From Candidatus Corynebacterium gallistercoris (GTDB lineage Bacteria; Actinomycetota; Actinomycetes; Mycobacteriales; Mycobacteriaceae), in NCBI GenBank assembly GCA_019114175.1, contig DXFZ01000057.1, forward strand, positions 22,856 to 86,855: DNA of 64,000 bases. Direction: 5' to 3'. A model generated the notes under the pieces. That model was given only the letters and a program-made list of their open reading frames with translations, searched no databases and was not told the origin of the DNA. Below, in pieces: positions 1 to 13,304 of the stretch. How positions within the stretch are numbered: position 1 is the stretch's first letter; each line of letters opens with the position of its first letter. Position numbers and translations under genes: made by a program.

Positions 1-1
1 G

Positions 2-322
<321 letters not shown>

Positions 323-342
323 AGAAAGGACTGACAGCTTTC

Positions 343-1554
343 ATGTCTGACAACACCCAGTACGTGCTGGTGCTCAACTCCGGCTCCAGCTCCATCAAGT
401 TCCAGGTGCTAGACCCCAGCGCTGATGCTTCCGAGCCGCCGTTCGTCAGCGGCATCGTGGAGCGCATCGGTGAGGAGCGCGGCCACATCAAGATCAAGAC
501 CGGCGGCGAGGTCGCGGAGGATTCCCACCCGATCCGCAGCCACTCCGTGGGCCTGGAGCGCGCCTTCGGCATGATGGGCCGCATGGGCGTGGGGCCGCAG
601 GACCTGAACCTGGTGGCAGTGGGCCACCGCGTGGTGCACGGCGGCAACACCTTCACCGAGCCGGTCATCATCGACAAGGACGTGTTGGCGAAGCTGAAGG
701 AGCTCATCCCGCTGGCGCCGCTGCACAACCCGGCGAACATCGATGGCATCGAAAACGCCCACGCGCTGCTGGAGGACATCCCGCACGTGGCCGTGTTTGA
801 TACCGCGTTCTTCTCCACCCTCCCGGAGGCGGCGGCGAACTACGCCATCAACAAGGAAGTCGCCGAGGAGCACAACATCCGCCGTTACGGCTTCCACGGC
901 ACCAGCCACCACTACGTGTCCGACAAGGTGCCGGGCCTGCTGGGCAAGCCCGCTGACGAGGTCAACCAGATCACCCTGCACCTGGGCAACGGTGCCTCCG
1001 CCGCCGCGATCAAGGGCGGCCGGGCCGTGGACACCACGATGGGCCTGACCCCGCTGGCCGGCCTGGTGATGGGCACCCGCTCCGGTGACATTGACCCGGG
1101 CATCATCTTCCACCTGCGCCGCTCTGCCGGCATGAACGTCGATGAGATTGACACCCTGCTCAACCGCCAGTCTGGCTTGAAGGGCGTGGCCGGTGTCAAT
1201 GACTTCCGCGAGCTGGATAAGCTCGTGGAGCAGGGCAACGAGGACGCGAAGCTGGCCTACGATATCTACATCCACCAGCTGCGCCGCTTCATCGGCTCCT
1301 ACATGCTGATCCTGGGCGGGGTGGATGCCATCACCTTCACCGCCGGCGTGGGTGAGAACGCGGTGAACGTGCGCCGCGATGCGCTGGCTGGGCTGGAGAA
1401 GTTCGGCATCGTCATTGACGAGGCGCGCAATGAGAACCGCGAGGGCGTGGAAGGCGCCCGGGAGATCTCCACGGATGACTCTGACGTGAAGGTCTTCGTG
1501 GTTCCCACCAACGAGGAGCTGGCCATCGCCCGCCAGGCCGCGGAGCTGGCCTAG
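343..1554 (+). CDS. ackA: Acetate kinase
   Basis: A 403-residue ASKHA-fold kinase that makes ATP and acetate from acetyl phosphate, or the reverse during acetate use. The N-terminal nucleotide/phosphate loop [12 protein letters not shown], the GHRVVHGG segment, the FHGTSHHYV motif and the C-terminal [11 protein letters not shown] segment are all present, and the length is normal for the family. The ATG start is preceded by an AAAGAAAGGA stretch that can act as ribosome binding site. It is co-directional with pta. The pknG gene ends 8 bp downstream on the opposite strand, so the operon stops here. Confidence 0.98.
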   Translation: MSDNTQYVLVLNSGSSSIKFQVLDPSADASEPPFVSGIVERIGEERGHIKIKTGGEVAEDSHPIRSHSVGLERAFGMMGRMGVGPQDLNLVAVGHRVVHGGNTFTEPVIIDKDVLAKLKELIPLAPLHNPANIDGIENAHALLEDIPHVAVFDTAFFSTLPEAAANYAINKEVAEEHNIRRYGFHGTSHHYVSDKVPGLLGKPADEVNQITLHLGNGASAAAIKGGRAVDTTMGLTPLAGLVMGTRSGDIDPGIIFHLRRSAGMNVDEIDTLLNRQSGLKGVAGVNDFRELDKLVEQGNEDAKLAYDIYIHQLRRFIGSYMLILGGVDAITFTAGVGENAVNVRRDALAGLEKFGIVIDEARNENREGVEGAREISTDDSDVKVFVVPTNEELAIARQAAELA

Positions 1555-1562
1555 AACCAGGC

Positions 1563-4884
<3,322 letters not shown>

Positions 4885-4885
4885 A

Positions 4886-6259
4886 TCAGAGGAACTCCTG
4901 CAGACGAGGGCGCGTGCCCAGCACCACGCACAACGCGGAAATGACGGTCAGCAGCAGCACCAAGTTGGCCACGCGGCCGGCGGCGGTGCGGCCCTCCACC
5001 AGGAGGTTGCGCAGGTCCTTGCGGGTGTCATCGATCATGGCGGAGAGCTGCCGATCCAGGGTGTCAAAGCTGCGGGTGCCGCCCTCTGCATCGGTCGTGG
5101 TGGCCAGCGCGGTGTTGAGCGCCTCCGAGTAGCGCCCGTTCTGCAGCTGGGAGACCATGATTGAGTGGGCCTTGTCCCACTGCAGCACGGCCTCCCGTGC
5201 CGCGTCGATGCGCTCCGGGGAGCCCACCGTGCCGCGCAGGTCATCCAGGGTGGAATCGAGGCTGGCCATCGTGTCAGAGAACGCGGCCTGGCGCTCCGAA
5301 TCATAGTCCCGCTCAATGAGGCCCAGCGCCTCCTGGGTGCGGGCCTGCTGGACTTGGATACGGGCCTGGGTGAGGCTTTCCAGGGGCTGCACGGATTCCT
5401 GAACATTCTGGTTGCCCGCGTTCCACAGCATGACCGAGGACACGGAGGTCCACAGGAGGGCGAAGACCATGAGACCGGTGGCGGTGAGGTAGCCCACGTT
5501 GAGCCGCCGGTTGGTCATCGCCGCCAGCCAGAACTGGGCCAGGATGAGCATGATGACCGCCGCCACTAGGCCGGACAGTGGGAACCACATGGGGGTGACC
5601 AGGCGGGATTGCTGGTCCGAGACGCGCTTGGAGGTGCGCTGGTAGAGCTCTTCTGCCGCCGGCAGCATGGTCTCCTGCATGAGCGCTGAACCCTGGGAGA
5701 GGTAGGAGGCGCCCACGGGGTTGCGCAGCCGGTCGTTGGTCTGTGCGTTGGAGATCAGCTGCACGTATTCCGGCAGGGCCGTTTGAATCTTGATCACCAG
5801 GTGCATCTCCCGCGAGTCCGGGTCATCGATGCCGCTGGTGGCGCGGATGACGGCGGAGGAGGCATCCTGCATGGCCTCATGATACGCCGCCACGGAGGAG
5901 TAGTCCCCCGTGTTCTTCTGCAGGAAGCTCGTGGTGGCCACGGAATCCGCCACGGACAGGGAGTTGAACAGCTCCTGGGAGGCGTTGGAGAGCGGCTCCG
6001 TGCGGGAGACCAGGCCATTGAGTTGGTCCTGGCGGCTTTCCGAACTGATGACCATGGCCCCACCGGCGGCCAGGATGGCGATGACCAAGATGGTGGAGAC
6101 GATGGAGAGCTTGCCGGGGGAGGTGCGGGCGAAGCGCAGGAAACGCCGCGGGGCCTCCAGGGCGGGGCCAACGAGACCGCGGAACGAGCGCCCGCGACCG
6201 GCTGGCGAATCATCGCGATCCAACCACCGGTCGGCCTCGAACGTGGACACTGGGGGCAT
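4886..6259 (-). CDS. glnX: GlnX-type membrane signalling protein
   Basis: A 457-residue integral membrane protein, first gene of the glnX-glnH-pknG operon. Four hydrophobic segments are visible: one near residue 55 (STILVIAILAAGGAMVIS), two close together near 225-275, and one at the C-terminus (LVLLLTVISALCVVLG). Two extracytoplasmic helical regions of ~150 residues lie between them, a topology like four-helix-bundle sensor modules. It is thought to carry the GlnH ligand signal across the membrane to PknG. No enzymatic motif is seen. The C-terminus ends soon after the last membrane segment, so any cytoplasmic contact with PknG is short. The divergent ABC transporter gene starts 61 bp away. 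Confidence 0.88.
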   Translation of the reverse strand: MPPVSTFEADRWLDRDDSPAGRGRSFRGLVGPALEAPRRFLRFARTSPGKLSIVSTILVIAILAAGGAMVISSESRQDQLNGLVSRTEPLSNASQELFNSLSVADSVATTSFLQKNTGDYSSVAAYHEAMQDASSAVIRATSGIDDPDSREMHLVIKIQTALPEYVQLISNAQTNDRLRNPVGASYLSQGSALMQETMLPAAEELYQRTSKRVSDQQSRLVTPMWFPLSGLVAAVIMLILAQFWLAAMTNRRLNVGYLTATGLMVFALLWTSVSSVMLWNAGNQNVQESVQPLESLTQARIQVQQARTQEALGLIERDYDSERQAAFSDTMASLDSTLDDLRGTVGSPERIDAAREAVLQWDKAHSIMVSQLQNGRYSEALNTALATTTDAEGGTRSFDTLDRQLSAMIDDTRKDLRNLLVEGRTAAGRVANLVLLLTVISALCVVLGTRPRLQEFL

Positions 6260-6268
6260 GGGGCGATT

Positions 6269-6285
6269 ATATACGTTTTGTATAT
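6269..6285. promoter_or_regulatory. Inverted repeat between glnX and the ABC transporter
   Basis: A perfect inverted repeat ATATAC-N5-GTATAT lies in the 61-bp AT-rich gap between the divergent glnX and ABC ATPase genes. Its position fits an operator or the overlapping -10 elements of two divergent promoters. No regulator gene is adjacent, so the binding protein cannot be named. Confidence 0.4.
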
Positions 6286-6320
6286 GTTAGGAATGATTTA
6301 TCTGTGGCACACTGGTGGTT

Positions 6321-7280
6321 ATGATTAAAGTCAGCTCACTGACAAAATCCTATGGCTCCACCACAGTGGTGGATGACCTAGACTTTGAGGTCAGGCCCGG
6401 AATTGTTACCGGATTTTTGGGGCCCAACGGCGCCGGAAAATCCACCACTATGCGCATGATCGTGGGGTTGGATGATCCCACGAGTGGTTATACGCGCATC
6501 GATGGAAAGCACTATTCCGAATACAAGCGCCCCCTGGAGAAGGTGGGGACTCTCCTGGACGCGAAGTGGATCCACCCTAACCGCTCCGCCGCGGCGCACC
6601 TGAAGTGGATCGCCGCGGCCAATGGCATTTCCACCAAGCGGGTGGATGAGGTGCTGGGCCTGGTGGGCTTGAGTGACGTGGCCGGCCGCAAGGCGGGCCG
6701 CTTCTCCCTGGGCATGGGGCAGCGCCTGGGGTTGGCCGCAGCCCTGCTGGGGGACCCTGAGGTGCTCATCTTGGACGAGCCGGTCAACGGCCTGGATCCG
6801 GAGGGCATCCGTTGGGTCCGTGACTTCGTCCGCGCGCTCGCCGCTGAGGGCCGCACCGTGATGGTGAGCTCCCACCTGCTCAGCGAGATGGCGCTGACCG
6901 CCGATCACCTCATAGTGATTGGCAAGGGCAAGCTGGTGGCCAATTCCAGCACGCACGAGTTCATCAAGAACGCCTCTGAGGCCACCACGGTGGTGCGCAG
7001 CGAACACATGGCTGAGCTGCGCAGCGCGCTGCAGGAGGAAGAGGTGGAGTTCACCACCGATACCGATGCCGATGGGCGCGAGATCATCCAGGTGCCCAAC
7101 AAGGACTCCGACTGGGTGGGGGCCTTGGCCTACACCTACGGGCTGCTGCTCCATGAGCTGACGGAGAAGCGCCCCAGCCTGGAGGACGCCTTCATGCGCA
7201 TGACTGGCCACGCCGTGGAGTACCACGCCGATGCCCCGGCTGCCCCGATCATCCCAACCGCAGAGGAGACCAATGCTTAA
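6321..7280 (+). CDS. ABC transporter ATP-binding protein
   Basis: An ATPase subunit of about 319 residues of the DRA/CcmA type that powers an ABC-2 exporter. Walker A (GPNGAGKST), the signature loop (FSLGMGQRLGLA), Walker B (VLILDEPVNGLDPEG) and the switch His (SSHLL) are all present in order in the first 210 residues. A ~90-residue C-terminal accessory region follows. The ATG at 6321 is preferred over an in-frame GTG at 6315 because it begins the conserved MIKVSSLTKSYG strand. The permease gene overlaps its end by 8 bp, so the two form one exporter. The substrate is unknown; antibiotic or bacteriocin efflux is typical of this family. Confidence 0.93.
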   Translation: MIKVSSLTKSYGSTTVVDDLDFEVRPGIVTGFLGPNGAGKSTTMRMIVGLDDPTSGYTRIDGKHYSEYKRPLEKVGTLLDAKWIHPNRSAAAHLKWIAAANGISTKRVDEVLGLVGLSDVAGRKAGRFSLGMGQRLGLAAALLGDPEVLILDEPVNGLDPEGIRWVRDFVRALAAEGRTVMVSSHLLSEMALTADHLIVIGKGKLVANSSTHEFIKNASEATTVVRSEHMAELRSALQEEEVEFTTDTDADGREIIQVPNKDSDWVGALAYTYGLLLHELTEKRPSLEDAFMRMTGHAVEYHADAPAAPIIPTAEETNA

Positions 7281-8082
7281 CGTCATCCGCTCCGAAAGCA
7301 TCAAGCTCCGCAGCACCAAGGCCATCTGGTGGACCAGCGCGCTCATCGTGCTGTTCTCCCTGGCCTGGGCGCTCCTCATGGGGCTCGCCTCCTCCTCCGG
7401 CATCAAGAGCGCACAAGAAAGCAATGACCCGGAACTGTACGCTTCGCTCGTCGCCGGGGTGAACAACGATGGCGCGCTCGCGGGGTACCTCTTCTTCGGC
7501 CTCATGGTCGTCATGATCCAGGGCGTGATGCTGGTGACCAGCGAGTATGGCACCAACACCTCCAAGACCACCCTCCTGGCCACCCCGACGCGCTGGCAGG
7601 TTCCGCTGGCAAAGTACGTGGTGTACGGCGTCATCGCCAGCGTGCTGAGCCTCATCTCCGCCGTGGGGTCCATCCTCATGTTCCGTTGGTCGCTGAGCTG
7701 GGGCCTCGATGATGAGGAATTGCTCAGCAGGGTTTCTTTTTCGGGCGACGCCTGGACCGTCATCGGGCTCATCGTCCTCTATACGGTGCTGACCGTGGGC
7801 GTGGCGATCGGCGTGGGATACCTCGTCCGCCACACCGCGGGCGCCATCGCGACACTGCTGTTGTGGAACCTCGTCATCGAAGGCGCGCTGGTGCCGATGC
7901 TGCCCAAGGTGCGGGACTGGCTGCCGCCCTACATGCCCTTCAATAACGCCACCCACGCCGTGCGCTTGAACGATGTGGCCGACGCACCCTGGGGGCACAC
8001 CGGTTCCATGGTGTACTTCGCCGCATGGGCGCTTGTCATCTTCCTCGCCGGTCTGATCGTGCTCAAGAAGCGCGATGCCTAA
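7273..8082 (+). CDS. ABC-2 type transporter permease
   Basis: A ~269-residue permease partner of the preceding ATPase, with about six membrane segments. It begins MLNVIRSESIKLRSTKAIWW, the usual cytoplasmic amphipathic start of ABC-2 permeases, with a GAGGAGA ribosome site upstream. The ATG overlaps the ATPase stop by 8 bp, which suggests translational coupling. It ends in a hydrophobic segment and the KKRDA tail. Its last codons overlap the next gene by 8 bp, so the drug transporter is probably on the same transcript. Substrate not known. Confidence 0.9.
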   Translation: MLNVIRSESIKLRSTKAIWWTSALIVLFSLAWALLMGLASSSGIKSAQESNDPELYASLVAGVNNDGALAGYLFFGLMVVMIQGVMLVTSEYGTNTSKTTLLATPTRWQVPLAKYVVYGVIASVLSLISAVGSILMFRWSLSWGLDDEELLSRVSFSGDAWTVIGLIVLYTVLTVGVAIGVGYLVRHTAGAIATLLLWNLVIEGALVPMLPKVRDWLPPYMPFNNATHAVRLNDVADAPWGHTGSMVYFAAWALVIFLAGLIVLKKRDA

Positions 8083-9253
8083 GGCGGCCGGACTCTCCCT
8101 GGCAACACTGTTAGGCCTGGCGCTGCTGGCAGCCGCCGGGCCTTTAGGCATGGACATGTTCCTGCCTTCTTTGCCGGAAATCACGAGGGAGTTTGAGACG
8201 ACCGCGCCCACCACCCAGCTGGGCATCACCTCCTTCATGGTGGGGATGGGGCTGGGGCAGCTAATCATCGGGCCGATGTCTGACCGGCTTGGCCGCAAGA
8301 AGCTCCTCATCGGCGGTGCCGTGGTGGGGCTGGGTGCGTCCCTGGTCTGCGCCACCGCGCCCACCGTGGGCGTGTGGATCATCGCCCGAGGGTTCCAGGG
8401 CGCGGCCGGCGGCACCGGCGTGGTGCTGGCCCGCGCGATGGTGGCGGACCGCAGCGAGGGCACTCAGGCCGCCAAGGCGTATTCGCTGATGATGACAATC
8501 GTGGGTGTCGCCCCCGTGCTCGCACCACTCATCGGTGCTGCCGTGGCGGGCATGAGCGGCTGGCGGGGAGTCTTTTGGCTCCTCGTGGCCATCGCCATCG
8601 CCCAATTGGCCGTGGCTGTGTGGCTGCCGGAATCCCACCCGGAGGATCAGCGCACAGCGGGCGGCCCGGCCACTACGATCCGCGCGATGGGCAGTTTGCT
8701 GCGCATGCCCGCGTTCGTGGGGCACGCCATGGTCTTCGGACTGGGCTTTGGCGCGATGTTCGCGTTCATCGCAGGCTCCAGCGTGGTGCTGCAGGAGCAG
8801 CTGGGCTTGAGTGCCGCGGCCTATTCCGTCATGTTCGCGATGAACGCCTCCGCGCTCATCCTCACCAACGTGGCAGGTGCCCGGCTGGTCAACCGCTTCC
8901 GCCCGCAGGCGCTGCAGCGCGCCGGGGTGATCCTCGTGAGCAGCGGCGCGGCCGCTCTAGTTGTGGTGACGTTCGCCGTGCCTGCGGCACCTGCCGTGGT
9001 TGCCTGCACGTTCGTTCTCACCAGCGGGACCGCGCTGTGCATGGTGCATAGCACCGCCCTGGCCCAAGGGCTTGCCCATGGGAAGCAGGGGGCAGCATCA
9101 GCCCTGTTGGGCGCGGTGCAATTTGCGGTGGGCGGATCGGTAAGCCCCGCCGTCGCCCTAGGAGAAAACACATTGCTCACCATGGCGATCGTGATGGCTG
9201 TGTGCGCAGCCGGCGCCGTGGCAGGAAGGTTGTTGGTGGCTGCGCGGGGCTAG
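8075..9253 (+). CDS. Bcr/CflA-family MFS drug efflux transporter
   Basis: A 392-residue major facilitator with about 12 hydrophobic segments. The N-terminus has the family mark PLGMDMFLPSLPEI, and the loop between TM2 and TM3 carries the MFS motif MSDRLGRKKLL. Members export drugs by proton antiport (bicyclomycin, chloramphenicol, sulfonamides). It overlaps the ABC permease by 8 bp. The convergent MarR gene overlaps its end by 4 bp and is a natural candidate regulator, although no operator was identified. Confidence 0.92.
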   Translation: MPKAAGLSLATLLGLALLAAAGPLGMDMFLPSLPEITREFETTAPTTQLGITSFMVGMGLGQLIIGPMSDRLGRKKLLIGGAVVGLGASLVCATAPTVGVWIIARGFQGAAGGTGVVLARAMVADRSEGTQAAKAYSLMMTIVGVAPVLAPLIGAAVAGMSGWRGVFWLLVAIAIAQLAVAVWLPESHPEDQRTAGGPATTIRAMGSLLRMPAFVGHAMVFGLGFGAMFAFIAGSSVVLQEQLGLSAAAYSVMFAMNASALILTNVAGARLVNRFRPQALQRAGVILVSSGAAALVVVTFAVPAAPAVVACTFVLTSGTALCMVHSTALAQGLAHGKQGAASALLGAVQFAVGGSVSPAVALGENTLLTMAIVMAVCAAGAVAGRLLVAARG

Positions 9254-9801
9254 TTCTTGTAGTCCTGCTCCGGGGTCTCCCGCTGCATGTCCTCAATGAG
9301 GGTCTCGGCGGCGATGGAGAGGTTGCGCAGGGCCGGCACACCGCGGCGGAGCTTGGCGATATCGCGCGCGTCCATGCGTTGGGTGGCGCGGGCGATGAGC
9401 AGCGCCCACTCATCGGTGATGGAGTTCATCATCTCCACCCCGTCCTCGGTGAGGTAGAGGTCCTGGGCGCGCTTATCGTGATCGTTGGCCTGGCGCTGCA
9501 CCAGCGAGCTGTTGATGAGGCGGCGGACGGTGGCGGAGACATTGGACGCGCGCAGGAAGCGCAGGCGGGCGATGTCTGACACGCCGCAGCCGGGGTGCTG
9601 GGCGATGAACTGGAGGACCTCGATCTCTGACTGAGAGATCTCTAGCGCCTGGTTGGGCCGCTCCATGAGGCGGCGCGTGGCGGAGAGGAAATCGTAGACG
9701 CTGGCGGCAATCTCCGCCACATCCACTTCTGGCAACATTTCCGGTGCCCGGCGGCCACGGATGGGTTGCTGCGCGGTGCTGGGCTGGGAGTCGTCATGCA
9801 T
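9250..9801 (-). CDS. MarR-family transcriptional regulator
   Basis: A 183-residue winged-helix regulator. The recognition region is around IAQHPGCGVSDIARLRFLRASNVSATVRRLINSS, followed by the wing segment with an NDHDKRAQDLYLTEDG motif, typical of MarR proteins. N- and C-terminal helices form the dimer region. It faces the Bcr/CflA gene and may sense an exported compound. The ligand is unknown. Confidence 0.88.
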   Translation of the reverse strand: MHDDSQPSTAQQPIRGRRAPEMLPEVDVAEIAASVYDFLSATRRLMERPNQALEISQSEIEVLQFIAQHPGCGVSDIARLRFLRASNVSATVRRLINSSLVQRQANDHDKRAQDLYLTEDGVEMMNSITDEWALLIARATQRMDARDIAKLRRGVPALRNLSIAAETLIEDMQRETPEQDYKN

Positions 9802-9958
9802 GGCGTGTCCTTGCGTGTCCTAGGAACTGGTCAGTCAGTAAGTCAGAGAAAAGTTGTGAAACTAGATTAACGGACATGGCCCCAGGTAAGGATCATTAAC
9901 GCGAATAAAGGCTTCAACTGGGGCCGCGGGGGTGAATCTGGATTCAATATTCCAGGCG

Positions 9959-10951
9959 CTAGGAGGATCCTTGGGGTCCGCCGAAGGGGTAGACGCGGGT
10001 ACAGGGCTGCGGGGTGCGCTGCCCGTAGGAGGGGTCCAGGGCGTTGAGAACGTACCACTGGGCACGGGGGCTGTAGAGTATGGACAGGTGATCGGACGTG
10101 TCCTGCTCGCACCCGTCCTGCAGGCGGATGTTGTTTACCGAGTGCCCCGGGGTTTCCGTGAGGTACTGGGAGTTAAAGGGGCTAACCACCAGGTCATACT
10201 GGGTGGCGATGACCGTGTGATCGATGCCGGCGAAGGTCTCTCCCGTGCGGTTGAGCTTCTCCCACAGCGGCTGGCCCACGGACTGCTGCACGCCCGCCTG
10301 GCCCAGCGGGATGCCCGCGACGTCCAGCACCGGCACGCCCAGCTGCTGGATGGCGCTGCCGAGCGCGGCAATGCCCGCCAGCGTGGTGCCGTGGTTGTTG
10401 GGGCCCAAGCCGATGAGCGAACGGACCTTGTCCTGCCCGCCGTGCAGATGCACGTAGGAGCGCAGCTGCGTGCCGCCTTGGGAGTGGCCCACGAGGTTCA
10501 CCTTGTTGGCCCCGGTGCGGGCGAGGACATCATCGATGAAGGCGGCGACTTCCGCGCCGGAGGCCTCTAGGTCTTGGGTGCCGTACACGCCGGGGACGAG
10601 GCCCATGCCGGAGCCGGACTCATCGCCATAGTTCAGGGCGAACACGCAGTAGTCTTCCGCTAGCAGCTGCTGGGTCAGCGGGGTCCAGCTGGACTCCGCG
10701 TTGGCCCACGTGCCGTGGACCAATACCACGGGCTCCGGGTGGGTCTCGGACTGGCAGGAATAGTCATTGACCCCGGCGGGCATGCGGCCGGGGTTCTGGA
10801 CGGAGGCGGCCCAGGCGCTCATGAACCCCGTGTGGACGGGGGCGGTGCCGGTGGGCGGGACCGTGCGGGCTTCAGCTGCCGGGGCGGCGATGGGGGCGGC
10901 GAACAAGGTCAGGAAGGCGGCCAGGAGGGCCGTCAGGGAGCGGGTTCTCAT
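9959..10951 (-). CDS. Secreted alpha/beta-hydrolase lipase (triacylglycerol lipase family)
   Basis: A 330-residue secreted hydrolase. The first ~28 residues form a Sec signal peptide (MRTRSLTALLAAFLTLFAAP, then an Ala-rich cleavage region). The oxyanion strand is VVLVHGTW, the nucleophile elbow is LVGHSQGG (Ser near residue 156) and a catalytic Asp/His pair is expected near IDHTVIATQYD and SDHLSIL. The fold matches the EstA/LipC-type lipases common in lipid-using actinobacteria. It probably hydrolyses host or environmental acylglycerols. It stands alone, with no chaperone or second lipase nearby. Confidence 0.9.
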   Translation of the reverse strand: MRTRSLTALLAAFLTLFAAPIAAPAAEARTVPPTGTAPVHTGFMSAWAASVQNPGRMPAGVNDYSCQSETHPEPVVLVHGTWANAESSWTPLTQQLLAEDYCVFALNYGDESGSGMGLVPGVYGTQDLEASGAEVAAFIDDVLARTGANKVNLVGHSQGGTQLRSYVHLHGGQDKVRSLIGLGPNNHGTTLAGIAALGSAIQQLGVPVLDVAGIPLGQAGVQQSVGQPLWEKLNRTGETFAGIDHTVIATQYDLVVSPFNSQYLTETPGHSVNNIRLQDGCEQDTSDHLSILYSPRAQWYVLNALDPSYGQRTPQPCTRVYPFGGPQGSS

Positions 10952-11006
10952 GAGTTGAGACCCTAACCGGGGCGAGGGGCGGAGCGGGGAGGAATCGGAA
11001 AACTAG

Positions 11007-12530
11007 TTACTGGAGTGCACTCGTCAGGCGCGCCACGTTATCCGCGTACTGCTTGTACCACGCGCGCTGCTCCCATTCCTCCTTGGTCAGCACGGAACTG
11101 ACCCGCCGATACTGCGCCGCCACATCAGAGAGCGCATCCAGCACATCGCCCGCGCCGACCATCATGGAGATCTCATAGTTCAGGCCGAACGAGCGCATGT
11201 CCATGTTGGAGCTGCCCATCACCGCGATCTCGCCATCGGCCAGGGCGAACTTCGCGTGCAGCACCTTCGGGGCAGGGTAGCGGTACATCTTCACCCCGGC
11301 CTTGAGGAGCTCGTGGTAGTAGGAGGACTGGGCGTGCCCCACCAGCGCCTGATCCGACTTCTCAGAGACGTACAGCTCCACCTTCACCCCGCGGTAGCAG
11401 GCGGTAGTGACTGCTTCCATGAGGGACTCATCGGGGATGAAGTAGGGGCTGACCAGCTGGAGCTTCTCCTTGGCGTGGTGCGCGATGGACGTGAACAACC
11501 GCAGGTTCGGCTCCGTGGTGAAACCCGGGCCGGAGGGTACGATCTGCATGAGCTCCTTACCGGTATCCCGGTCATGCTCATCCAGGTACGTCTTCAGCTT
11601 CGCCGGAGCCATGAGGTCCAAGGACTCATCGGTCTCCGTGTACCAGTCCACGGCGAAGACCGAATTGATGGTGGTCACCACCGGGCCGCAGACTTCCGCC
11701 ATGATGTCCACCCACTGGCGGCCGATCTCATGGTTCTTTTTCTGCTCATACTCGGACTCGATCATGTTCTGGCTGCCGATGAAGGCTACTCGGCCATCAA
11801 CGACCACGAGCTTGCGGTGATTGCGCAGATCCGGCCGGCGGAAGCGCCACTTCCACGGCTGCAGCGGTAGCATGACGGCCCACTCGATGCCCGCGGCCGT
11901 GAGGCGCTTGCCCAGCTTTTTGTTGCCCTTGTATTTGTGGGAGCCAAGGTGGTCCCACAGCACGCGCACCGTCACCCCGCGTGCGGCGGCGGCCTCCAGC
12001 GCGCGGAAGAACCCGTCCGTGGTGGAGTCCCACGCCATGATGTAGATCTCCACGTTGACGTAATCCTCGGCCTCGTTCACCGCCTTGGTCATGGCAGCAA
12101 TGGAGGCATCGTAGTCGGAGTGCATCCGAATCAGAGTCCCGTCCACGGCGGGGATGGCGGTGAGTTCACGGTTGAGGTGAATCATGCTGCGCAACTCGTC
12201 ATTGACTTTGTTGCCCTTCGGCACGTCCGGCTCGTCGGCGCTCACCGTGCGGATGAGCTCATTGGCCTCATTCTGGATCCGGTGGCGCTGCCGGTTGATG
12301 TACGGCGAGCCCATGAGGAAGAACAGCAGCAGGCCCACGAAGGGGATGAGGAAGATCGCCAGCAGCCATGCCATGGCGCTGGTGGGCCGGCGATCCGCCG
12401 GGACCCAGCCCAAAGCGATGATCTTCAGGGTGTAGTCCAGCGCGATCAGCGCGATCTGCCACCACTGCAGATCCGCCGCCATGTTCATCACGATGTCAAA
12501 TACGTTGGGAAACGGCACGGCTACCCACAA
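11007..12530 (-). CDS. cls: Cardiolipin synthase
   Basis: A 507-residue membrane enzyme that joins two phosphatidylglycerol molecules. Two N-terminal hydrophobic helices (~20-75, PLDc_N) anchor two phospholipase-D domains. The HKD motifs are NHRKLVVVDGRVAFIGSQN near residue 240 and LHAKFALADGEIAVMGSSN near residue 415; both catalytic His/Lys/Asp sets are intact. Length is normal. It ends just upstream of xth on the same strand with a 3-bp gap, so xth and cls may be co-transcribed. Confidence 0.95.
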   Translation of the reverse strand: MWVAVPFPNVFDIVMNMAADLQWWQIALIALDYTLKIIALGWVPADRRPTSAMAWLLAIFLIPFVGLLLFFLMGSPYINRQRHRIQNEANELIRTVSADEPDVPKGNKVNDELRSMIHLNRELTAIPAVDGTLIRMHSDYDASIAAMTKAVNEAEDYVNVEIYIMAWDSTTDGFFRALEAAAARGVTVRVLWDHLGSHKYKGNKKLGKRLTAAGIEWAVMLPLQPWKWRFRRPDLRNHRKLVVVDGRVAFIGSQNMIESEYEQKKNHEIGRQWVDIMAEVCGPVVTTINSVFAVDWYTETDESLDLMAPAKLKTYLDEHDRDTGKELMQIVPSGPGFTTEPNLRLFTSIAHHAKEKLQLVSPYFIPDESLMEAVTTACYRGVKVELYVSEKSDQALVGHAQSSYYHELLKAGVKMYRYPAPKVLHAKFALADGEIAVMGSSNMDMRSFGLNYEISMMVGAGDVLDALSDVAAQYRRVSSVLTKEEWEQRAWYKQYADNVARLTSALQ

Positions 12531-12533
12531 ACC

Positions 12534-13295
12534 CTAGATGTCGTAATCCACGATCACGGGGGCATGGTCAGACGCGCCCTTGCCCTTGCGTTCCTCCCGG
12601 TCCACGCGGGCCTCTGTAGGCGTGATGCCGCGGCAATACTGCAGGTCAATGCGGATCCCCTCATTCTTCTGGAAACGCATCGCCTGGTAATCCCAGTAGG
12701 TGTACTTATCTTTCACCAAGTCCGTGGCCGCGGTCAGGCCCGCGCCCTCCAATGCCTGAAGCCGCTGGCGCTCCCGTGGCGTGACGTGAGTCTTGCCATT
12801 GAAGTAGCTGCGGTCCCACACGTCCTCATCCCGCGGGGCAATATTGAAATCCCCCACCAAGCAGAGCTTCTCCGGCCCATCGGCAGCATAGGCAGCCAGC
12901 GCATCCAGCCAGCGCAGCTTGTACGTGTAGTGGGGATCGGAAATCTCCCGCCCGTTGGGAACGTACAGGCTCCACACCGTCACGCCGCCGCAGTTGGCGC
13001 CGAGAGCGCGGGCCTCCAAGGCCTGCTTCGCGCCCAAGTCCTTGTTGAATCCCGGCTGGCCGAAGTCCTTGGAGACCTCATCCAGACCCACGCGGGAGAG
13101 GATCGCCACACCATTGAAACTGTGCAGGCCGAAGTGGGCCTGGGCGTACCCGGTATCGGAGAAGTCCGGGAACTGCTCATCCTTGCACTTCGTCTCCTGC
13201 AGGCAGAGCACGTCCACATCGGAGCGTTCAAGGAGGTCCCGGACACGCTGCTCCCGGGTGCGGACACTGTTGATGTTCCAGGTGGCGATACGCAT
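12534..13295 (-). CDS. xth: Exodeoxyribonuclease III / AP endonuclease
   Basis: A 253-residue EEP-fold nuclease for base excision repair. It begins MRIATWNINSVRTREQRV and shows the metal/catalytic motifs LCLQETKCKDEQFP (Glu), GDFNIAPRDEDVW (Asp/Asn) and the terminal ASDHAPVIVDYDI (Asp-His). It lies 9 bp after the GNAT gene, and the chain def-GNAT-xth-cls runs in one direction with tiny gaps, indicating an operon. Confidence 0.96.
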   Translation of the reverse strand: MRIATWNINSVRTREQRVRDLLERSDVDVLCLQETKCKDEQFPDFSDTGYAQAHFGLHSFNGVAILSRVGLDEVSKDFGQPGFNKDLGAKQALEARALGANCGGVTVWSLYVPNGREISDPHYTYKLRWLDALAAYAADGPEKLCLVGDFNIAPRDEDVWDRSYFNGKTHVTPRERQRLQALEGAGLTAATDLVKDKYTYWDYQAMRFQKNEGIRIDLQYCRGITPTEARVDREERKGKGASDHAPVIVDYDI

Positions 13296-13304
13296 GGATC
13301 TAGG

